From an uncultured Butyrivibrio sp. (GTDB lineage: Bacteria; Bacillota; Clostridia; Lachnospirales; Lachnospiraceae), in NCBI GenBank assembly GCA_947168935.1, contig CAMVNV010000014.1:1-44223 (forward strand): DNA of 44,223 bases, read 5' to 3'. A program made the position numbers and the translations under genes. Each line of letters begins with the position of its first letter. Position 1 is the first letter of the stretch. Of the stretch, positions 26,045 to 33,780 are shown piece by piece. The notes beneath the pieces were generated by a model that saw only the letters and a program-made list of their open reading frames with translations, was not told where the DNA came from and ran no database searches.

Positions 26045-26751
26045 GCTGTAATAGCAGGATTCTCTATATAACTCTTTATATTATCCATTATTATTTCAAC
26101 GGTCTCCGTTACGAACCTTCCCGATCTTTCTTTTGTAAGATACTGATACTGTCTATGAAGATCGCCGTGCTCATCGCTATGATAAAAGCCGCAGATATAC
26201 TTTCGTCTATCCTCGAAGGCATCCTTAGGGAAAATGTCCATGAATACGTTGGTCAGATCCTCGGCATCTTCATAGATATGGAAGGCTCTGAAGTCAGGGT
26301 GTTCTTCGAGATACAAAAAGTCGAGGTCGTACCAGTCTTCTTTATTCTTCCAGATGAACTGGGTATAGGTCATATTTTCTTTTCTGGCATTTTCTTCATT
26401 CATACCCTCAGAGCGGACCATTTTAGCCCACTCAACATCTGTCAAAAGATGAGTTAAGTAGCCAAGGAAAAAAGAGTAAATCTTTTTAGAGTAGGTTTTG
26501 ATCAGATCTTCTGAAAAATACTCTCTGACAAATTTATCAATGTCTATAGTAGTCTTATCTTCAGGGTCTGTTTTAAAGTGTGTAACATCTCCTGGCGGGT
26601 TAAATACTGACCAGTCCTCGTTTGGGACACCGCTATCAGGTGCCAGGTTCCCTAATACAAAAGCTGTCTCATCAAGGTCTTCTATTCTATCAAGAAGCAT
26701 ATCTGCAATCCTTAAATGTACCATCCATGAAGCCAAATCGTTGTCCTCCAA
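26041..26751 (-). CDS. Zinc-dependent phospholipase C-like protein
   Basis: A 236-residue protein of the zinc-dependent phospholipase C / S1-P1 type. Metal-binding blocks can be seen: SWMVHLRIADMLL (about 8-20, with a His), VLGNLAPDSGVPN (about 32-44, Asp), THFK (about 57) and FFLGYLTHLLTDVEW (about 93-107, with His and Asp). No signal peptide is present, so it is probably cytoplasmic and need not be a lipase; many clostridial homologues are of unknown role. It is monocistronic with its own terminator. The stop codon falls within the repeat end motif. Confidence 0.82.
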   Translation of the reverse strand: MEDNDLASWMVHLRIADMLLDRIEDLDETAFVLGNLAPDSGVPNEDWSVFNPPGDVTHFKTDPEDKTTIDIDKFVREYFSEDLIKTYSKKIYSFFLGYLTHLLTDVEWAKMVRSEGMNEENARKENMTYTQFIWKNKEDWYDLDFLYLEEHPDFRAFHIYEDAEDLTNVFMDIFPKDAFEDRRKYICGFYHSDEHGDLHRQYQYLTKERSGRFVTETVEIIMDNIKSYIENPAITA

Positions 26752-26820
26752 AATCCATTACTTATATTAGTCGTTTATCTGTTTTTCTCTAGAAATCCCC
26801 AAATGGCATATCATATTATG

Positions 26821-28008
26821 TCATTTACGGCAGTGCCAAAATGGCGAGTGAATTGTTGCTGTTACTTCACCCTTTTCTTCTATTATCTGGTCGTAGTAAG
26901 CAAGGAGCTTATCCTGAACTTTGTTTAGAAACTTCTCCTGATCAGGATACATCGCCTTTATCTTATCTAAAATAACTTTCGAATCAGTATAGTGCCATAT
27001 ATTTGGTAAAAAGGCCGGCTCTACTTTGCCAAAATACTTATTAAGCATTGAAGCTTTAGCCTTGCGGGTCTCTTCTACATTAGAAATACTCTTTTCAATA
27101 AAAGATGTATCTACTCCGCTTGCTTCAAACGCCTCTTTAAAAAATGATGCCCATGAAGTTGATGATGATGTATTAAATGAGAACAATCCATCATCAGATA
27201 AAACCTTGCTTGCACGCTCTACCATCTTCTCAACATCATCAAGCTGAGCGCCAATATAGTGGGCGATCACAAGATCATACTCCTTATCTTTTTCTATTTC
27301 ATCCCAGGTCTCCTCATCATCAACATCTGAAAAATTAAGGGATATGCTTACTTTTTCAGGAAAAGTGATGTTCTTTTCCTGAAGGTCCTTATCAAATTCG
27401 TCGGCCCAGCTTCCATGGATATCGTATCCATAAACTTTAGTTCCTTCCGGGATCCTATCCTGGTTATTCCTCCAAAGATTACCATAACCACAGCCAAGGT
27501 CTAATACTTTAGCATTTTCTTTAATCTCAAGGGAGTTGAAGATTCTTTCGTACCAGTCCATCTCCTTACTTGTATATTTGAGAGCATCCCAGTATCTTTC
27601 ATCTGCACCTTGGTCGATATTTATCTTAGTTACAATGCCTGCGACATCGTCCCAGTCGAGCTTATCTTCTTTGCGACTAAGGGTCCTTTCGATCGCAGAA
27701 ATAACCTTGTCTATCTGATAACGCCTTTCCTGCATCTTTTGAAGCTGCATCTTAAGAGCAGACTCTATATCCTGTGCTTCACCATCCTGAAGGTTATCGC
27801 GGATTTCTTCCAACGAAAATCCGATCTGCTTTAATGCAACTATTTTTTCAAGAATCTGAAGTGCCGCAAGGTCATACAGGCGGTAATTACTTTCAGAATA
27901 ATCTGTAGGCTTAAGTAGTCCTTTTTCATCATAAAGGCGGATCGCTTTTTGTGATACTCCTGCCTTTTTGGCCATCTCTCCAGATGTCATTCTATTTTCC
28001 ATAACCAT
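26821..28008 (-). CDS. MerR-family regulator fused to a SAM methyltransferase
   Basis: A 395-residue fusion. Residues about 8-75 are the MerR winged helix (SGEMAKKAGVSQKAIRLYDEKG, NYRLYDLAALQILEKI, GFSLEEIR), followed by the coiled dimerisation helix (about 80-115). From about 155 comes a class I methyltransferase: LDLGCGYGNLW (motif I, about 171-181), VYGYDIHGSW and YDLVIAHYIG. The fused domain replaces the usual MerR effector domain, so the regulator may sense SAM or a methyl acceptor. AGGAGGT supports the ATG at 28008. It has a MerR-type promoter directly upstream and should be autoregulated; no separate target gene is seen. Confidence 0.92.
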   Translation of the reverse strand: MVMENRMTSGEMAKKAGVSQKAIRLYDEKGLLKPTDYSESNYRLYDLAALQILEKIVALKQIGFSLEEIRDNLQDGEAQDIESALKMQLQKMQERRYQIDKVISAIERTLSRKEDKLDWDDVAGIVTKINIDQGADERYWDALKYTSKEMDWYERIFNSLEIKENAKVLDLGCGYGNLWRNNQDRIPEGTKVYGYDIHGSWADEFDKDLQEKNITFPEKVSISLNFSDVDDEETWDEIEKDKEYDLVIAHYIGAQLDDVEKMVERASKVLSDDGLFSFNTSSSTSWASFFKEAFEASGVDTSFIEKSISNVEETRKAKASMLNKYFGKVEPAFLPNIWHYTDSKVILDKIKAMYPDQEKFLNKVQDKLLAYYDQIIEEKGEVTATIHSPFWHCRK

Positions 28009-28035
28009 CGGAACCTCCTCCGTGTTTCTATATTA

Positions 28036-28066
28036 ACTATAAAGGGTGCCCCAGGGGAAGGGTCAA
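28036..28066 (-). promoter_or_regulatory. MerR-type promoter with 19-bp spacer
   Basis: On the minus strand TTGACC (28061-28066), a 19-base spacer (28042-28060) and TATAGT (28036-28041). The long spacer with a CCCC-T-GGGG core dyad is the classical target of MerR-family activators, which untwist the DNA to make it usable. It lies about 30 bases before the MerR-methyltransferase gene. Confidence 0.75.
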
Positions 28067-28142
28067 CAGAATTTTTATTTATCGACAAAAGAATCAATCT
28101 GATAGTAGAATAACTTTAAAATCCAATCTGACAAACTAAAAT

Positions 28143-28186
28143 AAAAAAACTTTGCGGTATCTCTTAATCAGAAATGCCGCAAAGTT
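28143..28186 (-). terminator. Rho-independent terminator of bcp
   Basis: On the minus strand AACTTTGCGG (28177-28186) pairs with CCGCAAAGTT (28148-28157), followed by TTTTT. It lies 8 bases after the bcp stop codon. Confidence 0.85.
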
Positions 28187-28193
28187 TATTTTC

Positions 28194-28646
28194 TCATAAC
28201 ACGTTAAGCATATTCTCGGGGTCTTCTGCTGCTTTAACTTTATCGTTGGCTCTTATGATGATTCCCTTTTCATCGATAAGGTAAGTCGTCCTGACAACTC
28301 CCATGGATACTTTTCCGTAATTCTTCTTTTCTTTCCATACGTCATAAGCTTCAATTACTTTACGCTCAGGATCTGCAAGGAGTGTAAAGGCAAGGCCGTA
28401 TTTTTCCTCAAATTTCTTGTGAGAAGCCACGGTGTCTTTACTTATTCCAAGAATGACAGCACCCTTTTCTCTAAACTGGGGATATCTTTCAGAAAAGCCG
28501 CAGGCCTGCTTGGTACAGCCCGAAGTATTATCCTTGGGATAGAAATACAGGATGACTTTCTGTCCCTTATAATCTTCCAAAGAGTGCATCTCGCCGTTCT
28601 GGTCGGGAAGTGTAAATGATGGTGCCTTGGTTCCAACCTCTAACAT
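28194..28646 (-). CDS. bcp: Thiol peroxidase of the Bcp/PrxQ type
   Basis: Reduces hydrogen peroxide and organic peroxides with thioredoxin. The 150-residue protein has the normal length. The peroxidatic Cys44 and resolving Cys49 are five apart (DNTSGCTKQACGF), the PrxQ arrangement. The conserved YFYPKDNT and the later GVVRTTYLID are present. The start at 28646 is fixed by GGAGGT 7 bases upstream; a longer frame begins at 28661. It stands just after repeat copy C, which separates it from the macro-domain gene; they could be on one transcript with msrA, giving an oxidative-repair set. Confidence 0.95.
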   Translation of the reverse strand: MLEVGTKAPSFTLPDQNGEMHSLEDYKGQKVILYFYPKDNTSGCTKQACGFSERYPQFREKGAVILGISKDTVASHKKFEEKYGLAFTLLADPERKVIEAYDVWKEKKNYGKVSMGVVRTTYLIDEKGIIIRANDKVKAAEDPENMLNVL

Positions 28647-28678
28647 ATCAGTTACCTCCATTAGTATCTTAATATATC

Positions 28679-28825
28679 ATACATTTTTGAATCAAAGATT
28701 CAAAAATGCAGCAATAGAGCCAATTGAGTTCGACTTCGTCGAAGGCTCTATTGCCAACCGATTCATCGAATCACGAAACACGCAGTAAATGCGCGTTTCT
28801 GTAATTTACATTTAAGAAGTCATAC
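28679..28825 (+). repeat. 147-bp palindromic intergenic repeat, copy C
   Basis: Third copy, same length and orientation as copy A, with about 10 differences. Seven differences are in the first hairpin, which is now ATTTTTGAATC-AAA-GATTCAAAAAT: two pairs switched from C-G to T-A and one new C-G pair was gained, so pairing is preserved. The right end overlaps the last codon and stop codon of the macro-domain gene (28820-28825). The left end lies 32 bases before the bcp start. Confidence 0.88.
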
Positions 28826-29356
28826 ATAATTTTCATCAAAAGCTTCCTGAGCCTGAAGCATCTCGCCGCTTCCAAATGCGCAGAGTAATACGTCAACATC
28901 ATACCCAGGAAAGTCCTTGGTAAACTTATTATAAGCTTTGATACACTGCCTTGCAGACTCATACGCAGGCTCAAGGAGACTTCCTCCAAATATACCTGAG
29001 CTTATTAAGGGAAAAGAAATGCTGTGATAGCCATTATCCTTAAGAACGCCAAGGGAATTGTAGTAAGCATCAAAAAGCTTATCAAAGGCATCAGGTGTCT
29101 GCCCAAAGTTTGGACCAACTGCATGGATTATAGCCTTAGCATTTGTTAACTTAAAAGAAGGCGTTATTACAGCTTCGCCGTCACTTAAGGGCGTATTATG
29201 CCTGCTGCAGGCATCTTTAAGTTCCTTCAATCCAGCCTTACTAAAGATAACTCCGCAGATACCGCCTCCTGCAAACAGGTAACCGTTAGCTGCGTTAACT
29301 ATAGCGTCAACATTTTGATCAGCACACGAACCATGTATAAGCGACAACTTACTCAT
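28820..29356 (-). CDS. Macro domain protein (ADP-ribose binding/hydrolysing)
   Basis: A 178-residue stand-alone macro domain. The ADP-ribose loop is VDAIVNAANGYLFAGGGICGVI (about residues 16-37; Asn and Gly-rich stretch), and SFPLISSGIFGG is the second phosphate loop. These residues are those of MacroD-like enzymes that remove ADP-ribose from proteins or deacetylate O-acetyl-ADP-ribose. The start at 29356 has GAGGT a few bases upstream; a GTG two codons earlier is less likely. It is the last gene of the msrA operon, 13 bases after the flavin-reductase-like gene. Its stop codon lies in repeat copy C. Confidence 0.93.
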   Translation of the reverse strand: MSKLSLIHGSCADQNVDAIVNAANGYLFAGGGICGVIFSKAGLKELKDACSRHNTPLSDGEAVITPSFKLTNAKAIIHAVGPNFGQTPDAFDKLFDAYYNSLGVLKDNGYHSISFPLISSGIFGGSLLEPAYESARQCIKAYNKFTKDFPGYDVDVLLCAFGSGEMLQAQEAFDENYV

Positions 29357-29369
29357 AGGCACCTCTGCA

Positions 29370-29843
29370 TTATCTTATGATATCTACGATCTCTCCTATA
29401 TACATATCGTGAAGAGCATCACCGTCATAGAACTGCTTTGCAAGATCAGGATTCATGTTCTCTTTTTCAAGACACTGTTTAAGGAGCTTCTTGCAGACAA
29501 AAGTAACTTCAGCTTCTTCAAAGGTCATGGAATTAGAAACCTCTTTAGCAGTAAGGCCGCTGTCATGCATCTTGTCCATGTCTCTTCCAGACTTTGAGCC
29601 AAGGACGCCAAGTGTCTTTTTGTATTCTTCAGGATAAAAACTTACTGTAAAGAACTCGTTATTATCCATATATTCATGAGTATAGCGGGAAGTGCGAACA
29701 TATACTGTTGCAACAGACTTATTCCAAAGGGTTCCAAGTCCGCCCCAGCTAACTGTCATAGTGTTAAAGTTATCCTTATCTCCTGCTGTAAGCAGTGCCC
29801 ACTTCTTATCAAACTGACTGAAAATCTCTGTATTAAACTCCAT
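29370..29843 (-). CDS. Flavin reductase-like (FMN-binding split barrel) protein
   Basis: A 157-residue protein of the flavin-reductase-like group. The opening FDKKWALLTAGDKDNFNTMTVSWGG and VYVRTSRYTHEYM match the FMN-binding split-barrel, with SFYPEEYKKTLGVLG after it. Such small proteins are common in anaerobes and are usually annotated as reductases of unknown partner. It sits inside the operon: 20 bases after the asparaginase gene and 13 bases before the macro-domain gene, suggesting coordinated expression. The specific reaction cannot be assigned. Confidence 0.9.
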   Translation of the reverse strand: MEFNTEIFSQFDKKWALLTAGDKDNFNTMTVSWGGLGTLWNKSVATVYVRTSRYTHEYMDNNEFFTVSFYPEEYKKTLGVLGSKSGRDMDKMHDSGLTAKEVSNSMTFEEAEVTFVCKKLLKQCLEKENMNPDLAKQFYDGDALHDMYIGEIVDIIR

Positions 29844-29863
29844 CTTTCTCCTCCAAAAATCAT

Positions 29864-30868
29864 TTAAACCGGACTACTTGTCATCTCTCCAGCTATATTT
29901 ATTGTATAATAATCTCTTATTTCTTTAACATCGTCTGTCATTCCCAGGATCCACATAAGCTTGGTAAGCGCTGCTTCTCCAGTCATGTCATGTGCCTGAA
30001 GTGCTCCTACTTCCAAAGCTCTTTTGCCAGTTTCATAAACATCCATTTTGGAGCCTTCGTATCTGCACTGGGTTCCAACAACAACTGTCATGCCGCCCTG
30101 AATGAGCTTATCAAGGGTTCCAATAAAATCGTGCTTAAGAAATGGCATTCCGCCAATTCCGTATGCTTCAATATAAAGGCCCTTGTAGCCCTGGTCTGCG
30201 ATGGATTCCACAAGACTTCTGTGTATTCCGGGGAACATCTTGAGCATGCAAACCTTGTCTGAATAGGTGCTGGTAAGCTTAAATATTCCTGTCCTTTCAG
30301 GAACATAGGCACTATCTATCTTCATGCCAAGGGAGCTTATAGTTGCTATATTAGGATAGTTGATACTCTCGAATGCATCAAAGCTAAGGGACCTGACTTT
30401 GGATGCTCTGCATCCCAGCATAACCTTTCTGTTAAAAGCTACAAAAACTCCAGGAATCTTGCTTGCTGCCATATGAATTGCACATCTGCAGTTCTCCATG
30501 GCATCTGCCACAGGATTGGTAATAGAAAGCTGTGAACCTGTGATAACAACAGGGATTCCTATATTTCTAAGCATAAATGAAAGCATTGATGATGTATAGG
30601 CAAGGGTGTCGGTACCATGGATCACAACGATTCCGTCATAATCATTTCTGCAATCACTGATCTTCTGAGCAAGAGCACTCCAGTCTTCCGGGAAGATATT
30701 TGCACTATCAAGTGAGCAGAAATCTTCTATCTCTATGTCAGTATCGCCGGATACCATCTCAAGCTCTTTTTTCATATCGTGAACGGAAAGGCCTGGGATG
30801 AGACCGTTTTTCTTAATTACGGCAGATAATGTTCCACCAGTATTTATTATTAGTATCTTTTTGTTCAA
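29864..30868 (-). CDS. ansA: Type I L-asparaginase
   Basis: Hydrolyses asparagine to aspartate and ammonia; without a signal peptide, it is cytoplasmic. The 334-residue protein has the two asparaginase signatures: NTGGTLSA (about 9-16, with nucleophile Thr13) and IHGTDTLAYTSS (about 83-94, Thr86-Asp87). The later ITGSQLSITNPVADAMENC is also typical. The start is a TTG at 30868, with AGGAG about 10 bases upstream. It is the second gene of the msrA operon, 23 bases after msrA. Aspartate made here could feed the lysC pathway, but that is speculation. Confidence 0.93.
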   Translation of the reverse strand: MNKKILIINTGGTLSAVIKKNGLIPGLSVHDMKKELEMVSGDTDIEIEDFCSLDSANIFPEDWSALAQKISDCRNDYDGIVVIHGTDTLAYTSSMLSFMLRNIGIPVVITGSQLSITNPVADAMENCRCAIHMAASKIPGVFVAFNRKVMLGCRASKVRSLSFDAFESINYPNIATISSLGMKIDSAYVPERTGIFKLTSTYSDKVCMLKMFPGIHRSLVESIADQGYKGLYIEAYGIGGMPFLKHDFIGTLDKLIQGGMTVVVGTQCRYEGSKMDVYETGKRALEVGALQAHDMTGEAALTKLMWILGMTDDVKEIRDYYTINIAGEMTSSPV

Positions 30869-30891
30869 AATCGTAAATCTCCTGATACTGA

Positions 30892-31392
30892 TTACTTAGT
30901 ATCATCAGCCTTTTTTCTTCCGGATTCAATAAGCTCTTTTTCAAAAGCTTCAGGATTCTTGAGATAATAGTCCTGATGATACTCTTCTGCTTCGTAGAAG
31001 TTCTTGTAAGGAAGGACTTCTACCTGAACCTTTTTACCGGATTCTTTTTCTACTGCCTCTATCTTCTTGAGCACTGCAGCCTTCTCATCTTCTGACTTAT
31101 AGAAGATCGCCAGGGTATATGAAAAGCCCTTGTCGATGAACTGGCCTTCTGCATCAAATGGATCCACGTTGGCAAAATAGATATCGAGAAGCCTGTCATA
31201 TGATACCTTCTGAGGATCATACACAAGCTTGATCGTCTCTCTGTGGCCAGTTTCCTGATGCTTAACCTGCTCATAGGTAGGATCAGCCTCATCACCTCCG
31301 GCATAGCCGCATATTACTTCATCAACTCCATACATCTTGTATATCGGCGTAACGCACCAAAAACATCCGCCTGCAAAATAAGCTTCTTTCAA
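30892..31392 (-). CDS. msrA: Peptide methionine-S-sulfoxide reductase
   Basis: Repairs the S form of methionine sulfoxide in proteins. The 166-residue protein has the catalytic GGCFWC motif with nucleophile Cys10, plus GYAGG, TGHRE and FYEAEEYHQDYY as in MsrA. No C-terminal resolving cysteine is evident; Cys13 in the motif is the only nearby one. The start is a TTG at 31392 with AGGAGG 8 bases upstream. It opens an operon with asparaginase, a flavin-reductase-like protein and a macro protein, a repair and stress mix. Confidence 0.96.
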   Translation of the reverse strand: MKEAYFAGGCFWCVTPIYKMYGVDEVICGYAGGDEADPTYEQVKHQETGHRETIKLVYDPQKVSYDRLLDIYFANVDPFDAEGQFIDKGFSYTLAIFYKSEDEKAAVLKKIEAVEKESGKKVQVEVLPYKNFYEAEEYHQDYYLKNPEAFEKELIESGRKKADDTK

Positions 31393-31470
31393 AGATAATT
31401 CCTCCTGGTTATTACCAAATTAAATCGTTCAAAATCTATTATACATATTATTTACGCTGTGTATATAAGA

Positions 31471-32283
31471 TTATTCAACTTCTATTATGACGACTTCAGG
31501 ATGATTGAAGAATCTTGGATATGGCATTCTTTCGCGGCAAAGGCCTCTGCTTACAACCATATCTGTTCCATTCGAAAGCTCATAAAAGCCGTCTACATAT
31601 TTTGGAAAATAGCCTTGATTAGGCGAAAGAACTCCAACGTCTGTAAAAGGGATTCTCCACTGCCCGCCATGAGCATGTCCGCATACTACAAGATCATAGT
31701 CGTGCTCTGCATACACATCTATCATCTCAGGTCTGTGTGACAAAAGAATCTTGTAATTATCTTTGTATTCATCGCCACAATCCGCTTCTTCGAATTGCCT
31801 GGTCCACTCATCCATAGTCATGTATGTTGGATCATCTACTCCCGCGATCACGATGGTGTTACCATTTATCTCAATGGTAGAATATTCTCCTTCCAAAGCT
31901 GTTACATTTTTGGATTCAAGATACTCTTTAATCTCATCCTGTCTGCCACCCCAGAATTCATGGTTTCCAGTTACGTAAAAGCAGGGATATCTGTCGCAGA
32001 CTCCTTCGATGAAAAGTCTTGCATTCTTTTCACTAAATTTATCATCAAAAATGTCACCTGACATAAGGATGATATCGACGTTTTCATCATCGATCATCTT
32101 TATAAGCTGTGACTGATTCTTGCCATAATAACAGGAATGAAGATCTGTTATAAGCGCGATCCTGATGGGGGAATCCAACTTTCCATTACTACTCAATGTT
32201 ATATGTTCCGTTACAGGAAATTCGAACCAGGCTGTAACCACCAGCAGAACAGCTATTACTATTAGTATAATCTTCTTTATCAT
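31471..32283 (-). CDS. Membrane-anchored metallophosphoesterase (YkuE-like)
   Basis: A 270-residue protein. A hydrophobic N-terminal helix (about 4-20) anchors it, and the rest is a calcineurin-like phosphoesterase domain: ALITDLHSCYYG (motif D-x-H, about 46-57), MSGDIFDD, YVTGNHEFWGG (GNHE, about 108-111), LLSHRPEM and VVCGHAHGGQWRIP (GHxH). The layout is that of YkuE-type lipid-linked or envelope phosphoesterases. The substrate is unknown. Its start lies 83 bases after mazG; they may be cotranscribed. Confidence 0.93.
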   Translation of the reverse strand: MIKKIILIVIAVLLVVTAWFEFPVTEHITLSSNGKLDSPIRIALITDLHSCYYGKNQSQLIKMIDDENVDIILMSGDIFDDKFSEKNARLFIEGVCDRYPCFYVTGNHEFWGGRQDEIKEYLESKNVTALEGEYSTIEINGNTIVIAGVDDPTYMTMDEWTRQFEEADCGDEYKDNYKILLSHRPEMIDVYAEHDYDLVVCGHAHGGQWRIPFTDVGVLSPNQGYFPKYVDGFYELSNGTDMVVSRGLCRERMPYPRFFNHPEVVIIEVE

Positions 32284-32366
32284 ATTACTATTTCCTTCTA
32301 AGTTTCTTTCTGCCTTCAGAAAAATAAACTTTCCTCATCCAAAAGGAAGATTTTTTCAACTGGCAA

Positions 32367-32858
32367 TCATCTATCTTTATAGTCTTTCTTAAATCCTTTT
32401 CTTTCCTTCGCTTTATTTATGAGAGCTGCTGCCTCGTTCATGGCATCCTCAAGGAAGTCACCTTCCCACTCTCTTCCTATCTTTTCTTCCTTCTTGATCT
32501 TAGCCCAGGCTTCGTGAAGTTCTTCTTCTGAAGCAAACTTCATATCTCCAAAGACATGAGGGTGTCTGCGGATCATCTTATCTGAAATCGTCTTCGCAAC
32601 ATCCTCGAATGTGAACAGCCCCTCTTCTTCTGCTATCACGCAGTGGAACATTACCTGCAGCAGAAGATCTCCAAGTTCTTCTTTCAGATTGGTTGGATCA
32701 TTAGTCTTTTCAAGAATATTGATACCGCCGATAACTTCTGTAGCTTCTTCTATACAGCATGGTTTAAGACTGGCGTGTGTCTGAACCTTATCCCAGGCGC
32801 AGCCGTCCTTACTTCGAAGCTTCTCAACTATTTCTTTTAGTCTCTCTATTTCTGTCAT
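32367..32858 (-). CDS. mazG: MazG-type nucleoside triphosphate pyrophosphohydrolase, single-domain
   Basis: Removes pyrophosphate from (d)NTPs, including damaged ones. The protein has 163 residues: IVEKLRSKDGCAWDKVQTHASLK (about 9-31), IEEATEVIGGI (about 36-46) and EELGDLLLQVMFHC (about 60-73), the E-x-x-E and E-x-x-D metal motifs. E. coli MazG has two such domains in 263 residues; this one has only one, a common shorter form. GAGGT precedes the ATG. It is divergent from the GNAT gene across a gap full of palindromes, so the two may share a regulator. Confidence 0.92.
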   Translation of the reverse strand: MTEIERLKEIVEKLRSKDGCAWDKVQTHASLKPCCIEEATEVIGGINILEKTNDPTNLKEELGDLLLQVMFHCVIAEEEGLFTFEDVAKTISDKMIRRHPHVFGDMKFASEEELHEAWAKIKKEEKIGREWEGDFLEDAMNEAAALINKAKERKGFKKDYKDR

Positions 32859-32967
32859 ATCTACAACCTCATATATGTATTTTTTTAGTTCCTCACTTCC
32901 TTAAGTGTATATATGGCTCCCCAATAATCAAGTCAAAATCTGCATCTCAAAAAAGCTTTATACTTTT

Positions 32968-33037
32968 TGATTATATATAATCAGCAATTGGCTTACAATC
33001 AATACTGATTGTATGGTGCATGTTTATTGGTTATAAT
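32968..33037 (+). promoter_or_regulatory. GNAT-gene promoter with two palindromic operators
   Basis: TTGTAT (33009-33014), a 17-base spacer and a consensus TATAAT (33032-33037) drive the plus strand. A perfect 16-bp palindrome TGATTATA-TATAATCA (32968-32983) and a perfect 8-bp inverted repeat TACAATCA-ATAC-TGATTGTA (32994-33013) lie over and before the -35. Both share TGATT half-sites, so one regulator could bind twice and affect both mazG and the GNAT gene. Confidence 0.65.
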
Positions 33038-33091
33038 AACTGCAAGTGTTTTTTGAGTGAAAAAGAATTATAGAAACCTGGAGCAAGACTT

Positions 33092-33766
33092 ATGAACCTT
33101 AATTCAATTGATTACGTTGTTTTTGACAAGATGATCAAAAGGGGAACTGCCAAGATCCTTGAAGATACTGATAACGCCTTGTTTATATATGACACAAGAA
33201 GCGAAGGCTACTATCTTGCCTGCGAAGATGTAAATCTTGGTATGAACATCCTTGATAAATATGCAGATAGAGACATTCATCTTATGATGGTGACCAATAT
33301 GCTTATAGGAGAAAAAGCATACGAAAAGTATAGCTTTGATGGTAAATATGATTGTTTCCAGTTCGCATATTATGGTGGAAATGTCGATGAAGACAGTTGC
33401 ATAACTACAAGGACTGCAACAAAAGAAGATATTCCATTCCTGCTTGATAATTATGATCTGATCAGTGCTGAAGAAATCACAAAGCTTGTAAGTATTGGAA
33501 ATATAGAGCTTGCCTATGCAGGTAGTGACCTTGTCGGATTCATGGGAGAACACCTTGAAGGAAGCATGGGCCTTTTGTATATCCTGCCTGAACATAGACG
33601 CAATGGATATGCATCTGCTTTAGAAAAGCACCTCATTAAGATTAATCTTGATAAAGGCTTTGTTCCCTATGGCCATGTTGTAAAAGACAATATAGCATCC
33701 ATAGAACTTCAAAAGAGGCTTGGATTTACACAATCCAAAAAACTCATCCGCTGGATGTGGAATTAA
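33092..33766 (+). CDS. GNAT-family N-acetyltransferase
   Basis: A 224-residue protein with a C-terminal GNAT domain. The acetyl-CoA loop is LLYILPEHRRNGYASALEKH (about 166-185; the R/Q-x-x-G-x-G/A type), followed by NIASIELQKRLGFTQS, the usual end. The first 115 residues form a separate, unassigned part (FIYDTRSEGYYLACEDVN). The substrate is unknown. GGAG precedes the ATG. It is the first gene of a two-gene operon with the SGNH-hydrolase-like gene, 14 bases downstream. Confidence 0.88.
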   Translation: MNLNSIDYVVFDKMIKRGTAKILEDTDNALFIYDTRSEGYYLACEDVNLGMNILDKYADRDIHLMMVTNMLIGEKAYEKYSFDGKYDCFQFAYYGGNVDEDSCITTRTATKEDIPFLLDNYDLISAEEITKLVSIGNIELAYAGSDLVGFMGEHLEGSMGLLYILPEHRRNGYASALEKHLIKINLDKGFVPYGHVVKDNIASIELQKRLGFTQSKKLIRWMWN

Positions 33767-33780
33767 GTAAGGAACCAGAC

